Assembly (NCBI RefSeq): GCF_009733845.1
Contig: NZ_WNXZ01000005.1
Span: 124,001-188,000, forward strand
Length of the DNA stretch: 64,000 nt
Reading direction: 5' to 3'
Origin: Pseudactinotalea terrae
Lineage (GTDB): Bacteria; Actinomycetota; Actinomycetes; Actinomycetales; Beutenbergiaceae
Shown here: positions 8,062 to 17,069 of the stretch, piece by piece
Position numbering within the stretch: the first letter of the stretch is position 1
Layout of the letters: every line of letters begins with the position of its first letter
The notes under the pieces: model-generated
What the model saw: the letters and a program-made list of their open reading frames with translations, nothing else
What the model was told of the DNA's origin: nothing
Databases searched by the model: none
Program-made: the position numbers and the translations under genes

Positions 8062-9009
8062 TCAGGCGAGCAGCGACCGCGCGGTGCTCGAGTCGGTGAC
8101 GAGCACGTCGATCCAGCCGCCGCGCGCGGCCGCACGGATGGCCTCGACCTTGCGCTCGCCACCGGCGACGCCGATCTTGCGCGGTACGGCGCGGAGCGTC
8201 GTCGCATCGATGCCGAGCACACGGTGGTGCAGATCGCTGTCGACCAGCTGACCGTCGGCGTCGAAGAAGTTGAGGCACACGTCGCCGACAGCACCGAGGG
8301 CTGCGAGCGCATCCAGGTCACGTTGCGGCAGCGCGTTGCCCGAGGAGACGAGCAGCGGGGAGGGCTGCACGCTGCCGATGCCGACGAGCACGACGCTGAG
8401 GTCGGACCATGCTGCGACGACGTCGGAGACATAGGGGTCGGCGAGCAGCGCGTCACGTACCTGCTCGGTGGCGACGACGCCGGGAGCCGGGAAGTACATC
8501 GCCTCGCCGCCGGTCACCTGCGCGAGACGGTCCGCGAGCCGGGTGGCCTGCACCTGCACCGAGGCGGCACCCACCCCGCCGAGGATCTGCACGACCTTCT
8601 CCGCGCCACGGCTCGGGCGCGGTGCCATCGCCTCGACGACGGCGAGCAGCGAGGCCGACCACGAGGACAGGCCCACGCGCTCGGTCGGCATCAGCGTGCT
8701 CTGCAGGTAGGCGGCACCAGCGGCGCCGATCGCAGCCAGCGAGCTGGACTCGTCAGTGGCCGAGACTCCCGCCACCACCACGTCGGTCAGCCCGAGCGCG
8801 CCGCGGACCTCTTCCTCGAGGTCGGCGAACGAGCCGGGCGGGGCCACGACCACGGTCCGGACGATGCCGAGCGAGACGGCCTCCTTCAGCAGGCGCGACA
8901 CCCGCGACTGCGAGACGTGAAGCCGCTCAGCGATCTCCGGCTGGCGCAAGCCCTGCTCGTGGTACATCCGCGCGACCTTGACGAGCATCGACAACCGGTC
9001 CTCGGGCAT
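8062..9009 (-). CDS. SorC/DeoR-type sugar-binding transcriptional regulator
   Basis: A 315-residue regulator of the SorC family. The N-terminal winged HTH reads MYHEQGLRQPEIAERL and then VSQSRVSRLLKEA (about residues 15-45). The rest is the phosphosugar-isomerase-like effector domain, with the family tracts ILGGVGAA near the middle and GIDATTLRAVPRKIGVAGGE toward the end. SorC regulators usually sense a phosphorylated sugar and activate or repress an adjacent catabolic operon. It is divergent from the GH-A/GH95 operon at 9155 and convergent with the rhamnosidase; either could be its target. The start at 9009 is followed at once by the HTH, as is usual. Confidence 0.9.
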   Translation of the reverse strand: MPEDRLSMLVKVARMYHEQGLRQPEIAERLHVSQSRVSRLLKEAVSLGIVRTVVVAPPGSFADLEEEVRGALGLTDVVVAGVSATDESSSLAAIGAAGAAYLQSTLMPTERVGLSSWSASLLAVVEAMAPRPSRGAEKVVQILGGVGAASVQVQATRLADRLAQVTGGEAMYFPAPGVVATEQVRDALLADPYVSDVVAAWSDLSVVLVGIGSVQPSPLLVSSGNALPQRDLDALAALGAVGDVCLNFFDADGQLVDSDLHHRVLGIDATTLRAVPRKIGVAGGERKVEAIRAAARGGWIDVLVTDSSTARSLLA

Positions 9010-9117
9010 GGAGCGAGACTATCTGCATCGTGGACCGCGCTTGTCGCAGCGCCGCACGGCCGCCCAGCGCTGTGGCACCCCGGCACGAGCACCCGTGCTC
9101 TCACGATGGGGACCCAG

Positions 9118-9146
9118 TTTCACGCAAACGTTTTTCCAGGTACGGT
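9118..9146 (+). promoter_or_regulatory. Promoter with a LacI-like operator in the spacer
   Basis: A -35-like TTCACG (9119-9124) and -10-like TACGGT (9141-9146) are 16 bases apart. Between them is AAACGTTT (9126-9133), the core of a LacI-family site, although the outer arms match poorly. The -10 box ends eight bases before the ATG at 9155, so the transcript would have almost no leader. Confidence 0.42.
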
Positions 9147-9154
9147 GAGCGAGT

Positions 9155-11371
9155 ATGAGCGATCGCGCCGCTTCCAGCGCCGGAAGCATCCCCCTCGTCC
9201 CCTTCGTCATCGATCACCACGAGCGGGTGGCATCGCCCGCGCACCTCTCCTTCCTGCTCGACCGCCCTGCGGGCCGCGACGGCTTCGTGCGTGTCCACGA
9301 CGGTCATCTCGTCAAGCCCGACGGCGAGCGGCTACGGATCTGGGGGGTCAACCTCACCGGATGGACCGCCGGATCCACGCTGCTCCCGCCGAAGCACGAG
9401 GCACCGATCTGGGCGGACGCGCTCGCGCGGTTCGGCATCAACTGCGTGCGGTTCCACTTCCTCGACCTGGAGACCCACGACCCCGAGGCGGCAGCGGAGC
9501 CCGAGGGCGCGTCGCGTCGGCGCCCCGCCGGCCTGATCGACCGGAGCCAGAACCACACGCAGACGCTCGACCCCGAGCAGCTGGACCTGCTGGACTTCTT
9601 CGTCGCCGAGCTGAAGCAACGCGGCATCTACACCAACCTCAACCTGAACGTCGGGCGTACGTACAAGGAGGGTGACGACGTCCCCGACTGGGACGCCGTC
9701 CGCATCTGGAAGGGCATGACGTTCGTCGGCGAACGGCTCATCGAGCTCCAGCGCGACTACGCACGCGACCTGCTGACCCACTACAACCCCTACACGCAGT
9801 CCGAGTACCGGAACGAGCCGGCGGTGGCGATCGTCGAGATCGTCAACGAGAACTCCCTGTACGAGTTCTGGCTGCGCAACTGGCTCCGGGGCGAGCGGAC
9901 GACCGACTCCCCCGACCTCCAGCTGGACTTCACACCGTTCTACGCCGCCCAGCTGGACCGCATGTACCAGGAGTGGCTCGGCGAGAACCGCTCGGCCGAG
10001 CAGCTCGCCGAGCTGCGCGCCCTCACCGGCACCGCTGACGGCGAGCCGATCCCACGGCTACGGCTCGAGGAGTTCGCCGAGGCGCCCACGGAGCAGTTCC
10101 ATGCCGAGGGTGAGTTCTACGGAGCGGTCGAACGAGACTTCTTCGTCGGGATGAGGGACTACCTGGTCGACGAGCTCGGCGTCGAGTCGCTCGTCGTGGG
10201 CTGCGCCGACCACACCTACTGGATACCCAACCAGCCGATCCTGCAGGGCCCCTCGCAGCTCGACGTCGTCGACGGGCACGTCTACTGGCAGCATCCGGCG
10301 ATCTGGGGCGCCCGCAACACCCCGATGGTGAACGACCCGCTCAGCTCGACCATCGTCAAGCTCAGCCGCTCACCCATGGCGGGCAAGCCGTTCACGGTGA
10401 GCGAGGTCAACCACCCCAACCCGAACTCCTACGCCAGCGAGATGATCCCGATCCTCGCTGCCTATGCCGCGTTCCAGGACTGGGACGGCATCTTCTTCTA
10501 CACCTTCGAGCCCAAGGCGCTCGGCGACCACCAGCGCTACGTGGCCGACAACTTCGACATCACGCTCGACCCGGTGAAGATGATCCAGATGGCTGCGGGC
10601 GCGCTGATCTTCTCGCGCCCGGACGTGCAGCCGGCCCGGCAGATCGTGTCGCGCTCCTACTCGACCGAGCAGGTCCTCGAGACGATCCGGATGCCGGAGT
10701 CGGCGCGGCCCTACTTCACCCCGGGGTTCCCGGTCTCCACGGCACTGCGGCACGGTCTTCGTATCGAGTCGCTCGACGGCGAGCCGACGCCGGAGTTCGC
10801 GCCCGAGCAGGCGGCGCCGTACGAGAGCGACACCGGTGAGCTCGCGTGGCACGTCTCGCCCGAGCACGGCGGCCTGGTCACGATCGACACCGACCGGACG
10901 CAGGCACTGGTCGGGTTCGTGCGAGCCCACGGCCGTACTACGCGGCACCTGGCCGCGGACGTCGCCAACGAGTTCTGCGCGATCACGCTGAGCTCGCTGG
11001 ACGCCGAGCCGATCGCCCGTAGCGAGACCCTGCTGCTGACGGCGTGCTCGCGTATCGAGAACACCGGCACCCGGTGGAACGCGCGCGGCACGTTGTGGGA
11101 GACGTGGGGTGAGGGCCCCACGCTGATCGAACCGGTCACGGGTTGGCTGGTGCTCACCGACCTCCAGGGACCTGTCGACGTGCAGGTGGTCCCGCTCGAC
11201 GGCTCCGACCGCCCGATCGGCGAGCCGATCCATGGCCGTCGCCTCGAGATCGGCTGGGAGATCCCTCTGGGCGACCACCCGACGACGCAGTACGTGATCC
11301 ACCTGGTCCGCTCGGCCGAGCAGGCCGAGCGCCTCCTCGAGGGCGGGAAGCGATGGGAGTTCTTCGGATGA
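9155..11371 (+). CDS. Clan GH-A (GH5-like) glycoside hydrolase
   Basis: A 738-residue cytoplasmic hydrolase. Residues about 45-480 form a GH5-like TIM barrel: the opening tract LRIWGVNLTGW, the acid/base Glu232 in IVNEN and the nucleophile Glu417 in VSEVNHP are at the clan GH-A positions (ends of strands 4 and 7). A C-terminal all-beta region of about 200 residues follows. The family is generally retaining and hydrolyses beta-linked glycans; I cannot assign a GH5 subfamily or substrate. Its stop overlaps the ATG of the GH95 gene (ATGA), so the two are translationally coupled and probably act on the same side-chain oligosaccharide. GGTGAG upstream could serve as a ribosome binding site, though the promoter position suggests a near-leaderless mRNA. 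Confidence 0.85.
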   Translation: MSDRAASSAGSIPLVPFVIDHHERVASPAHLSFLLDRPAGRDGFVRVHDGHLVKPDGERLRIWGVNLTGWTAGSTLLPPKHEAPIWADALARFGINCVRFHFLDLETHDPEAAAEPEGASRRRPAGLIDRSQNHTQTLDPEQLDLLDFFVAELKQRGIYTNLNLNVGRTYKEGDDVPDWDAVRIWKGMTFVGERLIELQRDYARDLLTHYNPYTQSEYRNEPAVAIVEIVNENSLYEFWLRNWLRGERTTDSPDLQLDFTPFYAAQLDRMYQEWLGENRSAEQLAELRALTGTADGEPIPRLRLEEFAEAPTEQFHAEGEFYGAVERDFFVGMRDYLVDELGVESLVVGCADHTYWIPNQPILQGPSQLDVVDGHVYWQHPAIWGARNTPMVNDPLSSTIVKLSRSPMAGKPFTVSEVNHPNPNSYASEMIPILAAYAAFQDWDGIFFYTFEPKALGDHQRYVADNFDITLDPVKMIQMAAGALIFSRPDVQPARQIVSRSYSTEQVLETIRMPESARPYFTPGFPVSTALRHGLRIESLDGEPTPEFAPEQAAPYESDTGELAWHVSPEHGGLVTIDTDRTQALVGFVRAHGRTTRHLAADVANEFCAITLSSLDAEPIARSETLLLTACSRIENTGTRWNARGTLWETWGEGPTLIEPVTGWLVLTDLQGPVDVQVVPLDGSDRPIGEPIHGRRLEIGWEIPLGDHPTTQYVIHLVRSAEQAERLLEGGKRWEFFG

Positions 11372-13758
11372 CACGCACGCCAGAGGACCGCGAGCTCATG
11401 CTCTGGTACCCCCGGCCCGCGACGCGCTGGCAGGAGTCGCTGCTGCTGGGCAACGGGCGCCTCGGCGCCAGCGTGTGGGGCGGCATCGAGCGCGAGGTCA
11501 TCAACCTCAACGAGGACACTCTCTGGACCGGCGAGCCGAGCTATGTGCCCAACCCGAAGGCGCTCCCGGCGCTGCCCGAGGTCCGCCGCCTGCTGCTGGC
11601 TGGCGAGTACGCGGCGGCCCAGACGCTCGCCGCCGACGCGCTCGGCGGTGGCGGAAGCGGCATCTACATGCCGCTGGGCGACCTCACCATCGACCTTCCG
11701 TCCTCTCCGGACAGCGTCAGCGACTACCGCCGTGAGCTCGATCTGAGCTCGGCCACGTCACGGGTCACCTTCGTGCACGACGGCGTGCGCCACCAGCGCG
11801 AGGTCTTCGTCTCGCACCCGGGTCAGTGCCTGGTCGTCCGCATCAGCGCCGACCGCCCTGGTGCGGTCTCGTTGGCCGCCTCGCTGTCGAGCCAGCTCCG
11901 TTCCGAGGCGAGTGTCGACGGCGGGGTGTCACGCCTGTACGGCCGGGCACCGATCGACGCGTTCGGCTACACCGGCCAGGTCCGCCCACCGATCTACGAC
12001 GAGGGCCCCGACCCCGCCGGCATGAGGTGGGAGGCGCAGCTGGCGGCCACCGGCGAGGGCGGTGTGGTGCGTCTCGACGGGACCACGGTGGTGGCCGAGG
12101 CGTGCGACTCGGTGACGCTGACCGTGGTCGCCCGCACCAGCTACAACGGCCCGCACACCAGCCCGAGCCGCGCGGGTCGAGACGAGACCGCGCTGTGCCG
12201 TGAGGACCTGAGCGCCGTCGTGGGCCAGAGCCCCGATGCCCTCCGGGCCGCACACGTCGCGGACCACCAGGAGCTGTTCGGCCGGATCTCGCTCGACCTC
12301 GGTCACAGCGAGGCGGCGGAAGCGCTGGCCACCGACGAACGGGTTCGGCGGTATGTCGCGGGCAGCGACGCCGACCCGGGCCTGGCACCGCTGTACTACC
12401 AGTTCGGGCGCTACCTGCTGATCGCCAGCTCCCGCCCCGGGAGCCAGCCGTCCAACCTCCAGGGCATCTGGAACACCTCGGTCAACCCGGCCTGGGGATC
12501 GAACTGGACGATCAATTGCAACGCCCAGATCAACTACTGGGCGGCCGAGGCCACCAACCTGGCCGAGTGCCACGAGCCGCTGCTCGAGCTGACGCGCGAG
12601 CTGAGCGAGAACGGCGCGCTGGTGGCGAAAGACCACTACGGCGCCCGGGGGTGGGTCTCGCACCAGGGCACCGACCTCTGGCGCTACGCCGGCCCGGTCG
12701 GCAGCAACCCGCAGTGGTCGAACTTCGTGGCCAGCAACGCGTGGCTCTCGCAGCACCTGTGGGAGCACTACGCGTTCTCGAACGACGTCGAGGCGCTGCG
12801 CAGCGCCTGGCCCACGATCCGCGGCGCGGCGGCCTTTCACCTCGACATGCTCGTCGAGGAGCCGCGGCGCGGCTGGCTCGTCACGGCCCCCGACATCAAC
12901 TTCGAGAACATCTGGGTCGCTGCTGACGGCAGCACCGGCTCGCTCGCGATGGGCACGACGCCCACCACCCAGATGGTGCGCGAGCTGTTCACCAACGCCA
13001 TCACCGCCGCGCGCCTCCTGGACTGCGATGCCGAGCTCCGCGCCGAGCTGGAGGCGGCGCTGCCACGGCTCGCCCCGATGCAGATCAGCCCGACGACCGG
13101 GCAGCTCCAGGAGTACCTCGAGGACTGGGGTCGCACGATGAAGGCGGAGGTGCTCTCGAGCTGGGGTGCTGTCTGCAGCGCGCAGATCCACCCCCGCCGC
13201 ACCCCTGAGCTGGCCGCCGGGCTGCGCAAGATCTTCGACACCGAGCGCTGGTGGGAGGAGAAGGACGACCCGCTCAAGGGCCCCTGTCTCGGCAGCTGGG
13301 AAGGTGCCTTCCAGGCAGGCTCTTACGCGCGCCTGGGCGACGGCGACGCAGCGCTCACGATCCTGGATCTGCACCTCGAGAAGGCCGTCCAGCCCAACCT
13401 GGGCTCTCAGTTCATCGGGCACGCCCCTGACAACCCGATGTTCCAGGTCGACGGCAACCACGGCCAGGTCAGCGCCGTCAACGAGATGCTCCTGCAGAGC
13501 CACGTGCGGGAGGCTGACGCCTTCGAGATCGACCTGCTTCCCGCGCTGCCCCGCCAGTGGCCCACCGGTGCGGTCCGTGGCCTGCGTGCTCGTGGCGGCT
13601 TCGAGGTCGACCTCTCCTGGCAGGAGGGCCTGCTCACGTCCGTCCGCCTCCGCTCGGTCGGCGGCACGGCCGCCCGGGTCCGCTACCGCGACCGCACCCT
13701 CGACCTCGAGATGGCCCCGGGCGAGGAGAGGGAGCTCGACCGCGACCTCGGCACCTGA
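11368..13758 (+). CDS. GH95 alpha-L-fucosidase / alpha-L-galactosidase
   Basis: A 796-residue inverting glycosidase. It starts with the GH95 N-terminal beta domain (LWYPRPATRWQESLLLGNG, residues 10-28). Family motifs follow: SNLQGIWNTS, NCNAQINYWAAEATNLAE (from about residue 385, with the Asn pair that activates water), Glu513 in DINFENIW at the general-acid position, and Asp695 in FQVDGNHGQ. All key residues therefore appear intact. GH95 enzymes release alpha-1,2-fucose or, in pectin, alpha-L-galactose. There is no signal peptide. The true start is the ATG overlapping the upstream stop; an open frame further upstream lies inside the GH-A gene. Confidence 0.93.
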   Translation: MTRTPEDRELMLWYPRPATRWQESLLLGNGRLGASVWGGIEREVINLNEDTLWTGEPSYVPNPKALPALPEVRRLLLAGEYAAAQTLAADALGGGGSGIYMPLGDLTIDLPSSPDSVSDYRRELDLSSATSRVTFVHDGVRHQREVFVSHPGQCLVVRISADRPGAVSLAASLSSQLRSEASVDGGVSRLYGRAPIDAFGYTGQVRPPIYDEGPDPAGMRWEAQLAATGEGGVVRLDGTTVVAEACDSVTLTVVARTSYNGPHTSPSRAGRDETALCREDLSAVVGQSPDALRAAHVADHQELFGRISLDLGHSEAAEALATDERVRRYVAGSDADPGLAPLYYQFGRYLLIASSRPGSQPSNLQGIWNTSVNPAWGSNWTINCNAQINYWAAEATNLAECHEPLLELTRELSENGALVAKDHYGARGWVSHQGTDLWRYAGPVGSNPQWSNFVASNAWLSQHLWEHYAFSNDVEALRSAWPTIRGAAAFHLDMLVEEPRRGWLVTAPDINFENIWVAADGSTGSLAMGTTPTTQMVRELFTNAITAARLLDCDAELRAELEAALPRLAPMQISPTTGQLQEYLEDWGRTMKAEVLSSWGAVCSAQIHPRRTPELAAGLRKIFDTERWWEEKDDPLKGPCLGSWEGAFQAGSYARLGDGDAALTILDLHLEKAVQPNLGSQFIGHAPDNPMFQVDGNHGQVSAVNEMLLQSHVREADAFEIDLLPALPRQWPTGAVRGLRARGGFEVDLSWQEGLLTSVRLRSVGGTAARVRYRDRTLDLEMAPGEERELDRDLGT

Positions 13759-13775
13759 GCACCCTCGCCGTCGAG

Positions 13776-13886
13776 CGTTGCGGAAGTGACTTCGTGGCCG
13801 ATTCCGCAACGGCCACGGGCCAGGACTGTTGCGGAAGTGACATCCTGGGCGATCCCGCAACGCCCGCAGGGCAGGACCGTTGCGGA
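13776..13886. repeat. Tandem hairpin repeats between convergent genes
   Basis: Three copies of a GTTGCGGA unit spaced about 50 bases apart start at 13776, 13827 and 13878. In the first, CGTTGCGGAA (13776-13785) pairs perfectly with TTCCGCAACG (13802-13811). In the second, GTTGCGG pairs with CCGCAAC with one imperfection next to the stem. The third copy has no closing arm. Between copies the sequence CCACGGGCCAGGAC / CCGCAGGGCAGGAC is also repeated. The element sits between the end of GH95 and the end of the permease gene and probably works as a bidirectional terminator. Confidence 0.6.
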
Positions 13887-13906
13887 CGTTCCTGGGTGTC
13901 GCTGGA

Positions 13907-14743
13907 TCAGCCCTTGACTGCCCCGCTGGTCATGCCTGCGACGATCTGGCGGTTGAAGAAGATGTACATCACCAGCGGGGGGATCGTGATCAGCAGGATG
14001 TCCATGAACAGCAGGTTCCACTGGTTGAGGGTCTGGCTCTGGAAGTTGTAGAGCGTCAGCTGCACCGTGGCGTTCTCGTCACCCGGCAGGAAGTACAACG
14101 GCCCGGTGAAGTCGTTGAACACGGCGACCGCCTGCACCACGACCACGGTGATGATCACCGGTCGCAGCAAGGGGGCGACCACGCCGAAGAAGATGCGAAG
14201 CGGTCCAGCGCCGTCGATCGTCGCCGCCTCGTCGAGCTCCTTGGGGATCGTGGAGACGAACGCCCGGAAGAGCAGCACGCAGAAGGACAGCCCGAAGGTC
14301 GCCTGGATGAAGATCAGGCCCGGGATCGTCGCGAACAGCCCCAGCGTCTGCAGCACCCAGATGGTCGGGACCACCGCGGGTGGGACGATCAGGCCCGCCA
14401 GCACGAGGAAGTTCACCACCGGGTTCCACCGGGACCGCCGCCGCTGCAGCACGTAACCGACCATCGCCGCGAAGACGACCATGAGCACGACGCTGAGAAC
14501 GGTGATGACCGTGCTGTTGATGAAGGCCCGCACGATCAGACCGTTCCGGATCGTCAGCACCTCGGTGAGGTTCTCCACCAGTGCCCACTCGGTGGGCAGC
14601 GTGAACCCGAACAGGGCGGCCTCGGCCGCGGTCTTGCTCGCCGTCAGGAAGATGAACGCGAACGGGACGATGAAGATGATCACCGACAGCACGATCGAGA
14701 TCGACCCGACCACGATGCCACGGATCTTGGCGCGCCGCCTCAT
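13907..14743 (-). CDS. CUT1 ABC importer permease (MalG/LacG type)
   Basis: A 278-residue inner-membrane subunit with six predicted transmembrane segments, the first at about residues 10-32. The cytoplasmic EAA loop that contacts the ATPase is ELDEAATIDGAGPLRIFFGV followed by VAPLLRP. The C-terminus IVAGMTSGAVKG is characteristic of MalG-type permeases. It is the last gene of a binding-protein/permease/permease operon, and its ATG overlaps the previous stop. The long open frame upstream of this start belongs to the other permease read in the wrong frame. No ATPase gene is present, so a shared MsiK-type ATPase elsewhere is expected. Confidence 0.92.
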   Translation of the reverse strand: MRRRAKIRGIVVGSISIVLSVIIFIVPFAFIFLTASKTAAEAALFGFTLPTEWALVENLTEVLTIRNGLIVRAFINSTVITVLSVVLMVVFAAMVGYVLQRRRSRWNPVVNFLVLAGLIVPPAVVPTIWVLQTLGLFATIPGLIFIQATFGLSFCVLLFRAFVSTIPKELDEAATIDGAGPLRIFFGVVAPLLRPVIITVVVVQAVAVFNDFTGPLYFLPGDENATVQLTLYNFQSQTLNQWNLLFMDILLITIPPLVMYIFFNRQIVAGMTSGAVKG

Positions 14744-15645
14744 CGCTCGACCTCCCGCCGGTTCAGGAAGTACGACACAGGGACGACGATCGCCGTGACC
14801 ACGATGAACAGCACCACGTTGCCTGCCGTCGACAGGCCGTAGAAGCCCGCCTGGTACTGCTTGTAGATGACCGACGCGATGACGTCGCTGGTGAAGCCGG
14901 GACCGCCGCGGGTGGTCGCCCAGATCAGGTCGAAGGACCGGAGACCACCGATGAGCGAGAGGAGCACGACCGTGGCGGTGGCGGGGCGGACGAGCGGCAG
15001 CGTGATGTGCCAGAAGTTCTTCCAGCCGCCCGCGCCGTCGACCTTGGCGGCCTCGTAGTACTCCTGCGGGATGGCCGCCAGGCCGGCGATGTAGATGAGG
15101 GTGGCGATACCGACGCCCTTCCAGACGTCGATCAGCGCCACCGAGTACAACGCCCACTGCGGATCGGTCAGCCAGGCCGGGCCGGTGATCCCGATCGCCT
15201 CCAACGAGGAGTTGATCAGACCGTCGAACGGGTCCATCAGCACCTTGAAGGTGATGCCCACGCCGATCGCCGAGACCAGCACGGGGAAGAAGACGACCGA
15301 GCGCAGGTAGCCGCGGGCCATCAGCTGGCCCGTGAGCAGCAGCGCGAGCGCCAGTCCGAAGACCACCTTCAGGCCCGAGGTGACGAAGCCGTAGATGAAG
15401 GTGTTGGTGAAGCCGGTGCGGAGCTGCGGCTCGCTGAAGAAGGTGATGAAGTTCTGCAGACCCGTGAACTCGACATCCTGCAACGACCAGCGTGTGAACG
15501 CGAAGTAGAACGACGCGAAGGTAGGGATCGCGAACAGCACGACGTACAGGACACCGGCGGGGATGTAGAACCACGTCGGGTACATGCTCTTCACGGAGCG
15601 CCGCGTCGGCTGCGGCTTAGTGGCGACGGCCTGGGCCATGCTCAC
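14740..15645 (-). CDS. CUT1 ABC importer permease (MalF/LacF type)
   Basis: A 301-residue permease with a basic cytoplasmic N-terminus (KPQPTRRSVK) and six membrane segments; the first is near residues 25-47. The EAA motif is EYYEAAKVDGAGGWKNFWHI followed by TLPLVRP. The extracytoplasmic tract TRGGPGFTSDV before the last helices is typical of MalF/LacF proteins. It pairs with the downstream MalG-type subunit to form the channel. It is separated from the upstream binding-protein gene by a strong hairpin (15675-15711), which may lower its expression relative to that gene. Confidence 0.92.
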   Translation of the reverse strand: MSMAQAVATKPQPTRRSVKSMYPTWFYIPAGVLYVVLFAIPTFASFYFAFTRWSLQDVEFTGLQNFITFFSEPQLRTGFTNTFIYGFVTSGLKVVFGLALALLLTGQLMARGYLRSVVFFPVLVSAIGVGITFKVLMDPFDGLINSSLEAIGITGPAWLTDPQWALYSVALIDVWKGVGIATLIYIAGLAAIPQEYYEAAKVDGAGGWKNFWHITLPLVRPATATVVLLSLIGGLRSFDLIWATTRGGPGFTSDVIASVIYKQYQAGFYGLSTAGNVVLFIVVTAIVVPVSYFLNRREVER

Positions 15646-15674
15646 CTGCTTCCTGGGTACGGAGGGTCGGGTTC

Positions 15675-15711
15675 ACCGCCCGCCCCGCGTGCCGGACGCG
15701 GAGCGGGCGGT
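15675..15711 (-). terminator. Intercistronic hairpin between binding protein and permease
   Basis: Sixteen-base arms (15675-15690 and 15696-15711) pair at 15 of 16 positions around a five-base loop, starting five bases past the binding-protein stop. There is no U-run, so it is more likely a partial terminator or 3'-end stabiliser than a full stop. Confidence 0.7.
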
Positions 15712-15715
15712 CACC

Positions 15716-17023
15716 TCACCAGCCCTCGAGACCGAGCTGCTGCGCCTGCTTGATGACGTCCTCGTCGTAGAGGGCAGCGCCTTCCTCAGCGGTCGAGATG
15801 CCCGAACCGACCTGGACGGTGATGTTCTCCAGGTTGGGCCCCTTGATCGGCGAGACGAACTCGAGCGCGGGATTGGCCAAGCCGTCGTCCACCCAGGTCT
15901 GCAGATCCTGCGTGGCCTGCGGGACGTCACTGGGCAGCTCGCACAGGCTCGTGGCGAACGGCCCGGCCGGCACGTTCAGCTCGACCTGCAGCCGACAGCC
16001 CTCGGGTGAGTTGACGAACTCGACCAGCAGCTTCGCGGCCTCGAGCTCCTCGCCCTCGGTCGTGCTGGGGATGTACACGGCGTTCGGGAGCCAGATCGTC
16101 GCCCGCGTGTCCTCGGCGTCCTGTGCAGGCAGCGGGAAGAACCCGACGTCGCCGATGTTGTCCGGGTAGTTCTGGGCGATCGTCGAGACGCCACCGCTGA
16201 GGATCGGGTAGTGCGCACCCTCGCCGGTCGAGACCATCCGCAGGCCGTCGTCGAACAGGGCGGAGGCGAAGTCCTCGTTGAAGTAGTCGCCCTCGTAGGC
16301 CTCCTGCTGGTTGATGAAGCTCTGCAGGGCAGGCTGCTCGACGTACTTGCGGTTGCCCGCCGTGTACTCGGTCGCCCAGTCCTCGTCCTGTGCCGTGACG
16401 TTGCCGAAGTCGCCGAGCACGAACAGCTGGCTGGTCCAGGTGTCACCGTAGGTCTGGATGATGGCGGTCTTGCCGGCTTCCTTGATCGCGTCGTTGTTCG
16501 ACATGAACTCGTCCCACGACGTCGGCACCTCCAGCCCGAGCTCCTCGTAGATGGGGATGTTGTAGAGGATGCCGCCGGCCTGCGAGGTTCCGTTCGGCGC
16601 GCCGTACAGGCCGTTCTCGGTGGAGACCACCGGCACGAACGGCTCGATCAGCGTGCTCGCCCACTCCTCGTCTCCGAGCGGGACCAGGTTCTGGTCGGGG
16701 TTGATCGCCTGGAGCAGCGAGCCCGTGTTGTAGGTGAAGACATCTTCCATCTCACCGGTGGCGAGCTTCGTCTTGACGAGGTTGTCGCCCTCGGTGCCGC
16801 CGGGCTGGGAGTTGAGCGTGACCGTGATCTCGGGGTGCTCCTCGTTGAAGGCCTCGATCAGTGCCTCGCCCCAGGCCGGGCCGGTGCCGCCGGTCTGGAC
16901 CAGCAACGTGATCTCCACGTTCTCGTCGCCGTTTCCGCCGCCACCCCCTGAGCACGCCACGAGCGCCACGGCCGCCGCCGCTGCCATGGTGCCGCCGAGC
17001 AGCCGTCGCTTGTGAACCGACAT
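15716..17023 (-). CDS. Extracellular sugar-binding lipoprotein of ABC importer
   Basis: A 435-residue family 1 solute-binding protein. It has a basic N-terminus, a hydrophobic Ala-rich stretch and a lipobox ending LVAC24, followed by a Gly-rich linker, so it should be processed by signal peptidase II and tethered outside the membrane. The mature part has the periplasmic-binding fold, including VEITLLVQTGGTGPAWGEAL near the start. The ATG at 17023 follows GGAGG. The promoter and operator are at 17070-17113. As the first gene of the 13907-17023 importer it probably sets specificity; the apiose-type operon just upstream suggests a pectic or apiosyl oligosaccharide, but this is inference. Confidence 0.92.
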   Translation of the reverse strand: MSVHKRRLLGGTMAAAAAVALVACSGGGGGNGDENVEITLLVQTGGTGPAWGEALIEAFNEEHPEITVTLNSQPGGTEGDNLVKTKLATGEMEDVFTYNTGSLLQAINPDQNLVPLGDEEWASTLIEPFVPVVSTENGLYGAPNGTSQAGGILYNIPIYEELGLEVPTSWDEFMSNNDAIKEAGKTAIIQTYGDTWTSQLFVLGDFGNVTAQDEDWATEYTAGNRKYVEQPALQSFINQQEAYEGDYFNEDFASALFDDGLRMVSTGEGAHYPILSGGVSTIAQNYPDNIGDVGFFPLPAQDAEDTRATIWLPNAVYIPSTTEGEELEAAKLLVEFVNSPEGCRLQVELNVPAGPFATSLCELPSDVPQATQDLQTWVDDGLANPALEFVSPIKGPNLENITVQVGSGISTAEEGAALYDEDVIKQAQQLGLEGW

Positions 17024-17069
17024 TCCCTGACCTCCTCGTCATGGACCTGGCAGCACGCCATCGGCCGCC

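Noticed and set aside
11929-13860. A 643-residue minus-strand frame opposite GH95
   Set aside because: No recognisable motif; the plus strand encodes GH95 with all catalytic residues.
13776-13886. Possible CRISPR array
   Set aside because: Only three irregular repeats, each with internal hairpin arms, and the spacers themselves are similar. No cas genes are present.
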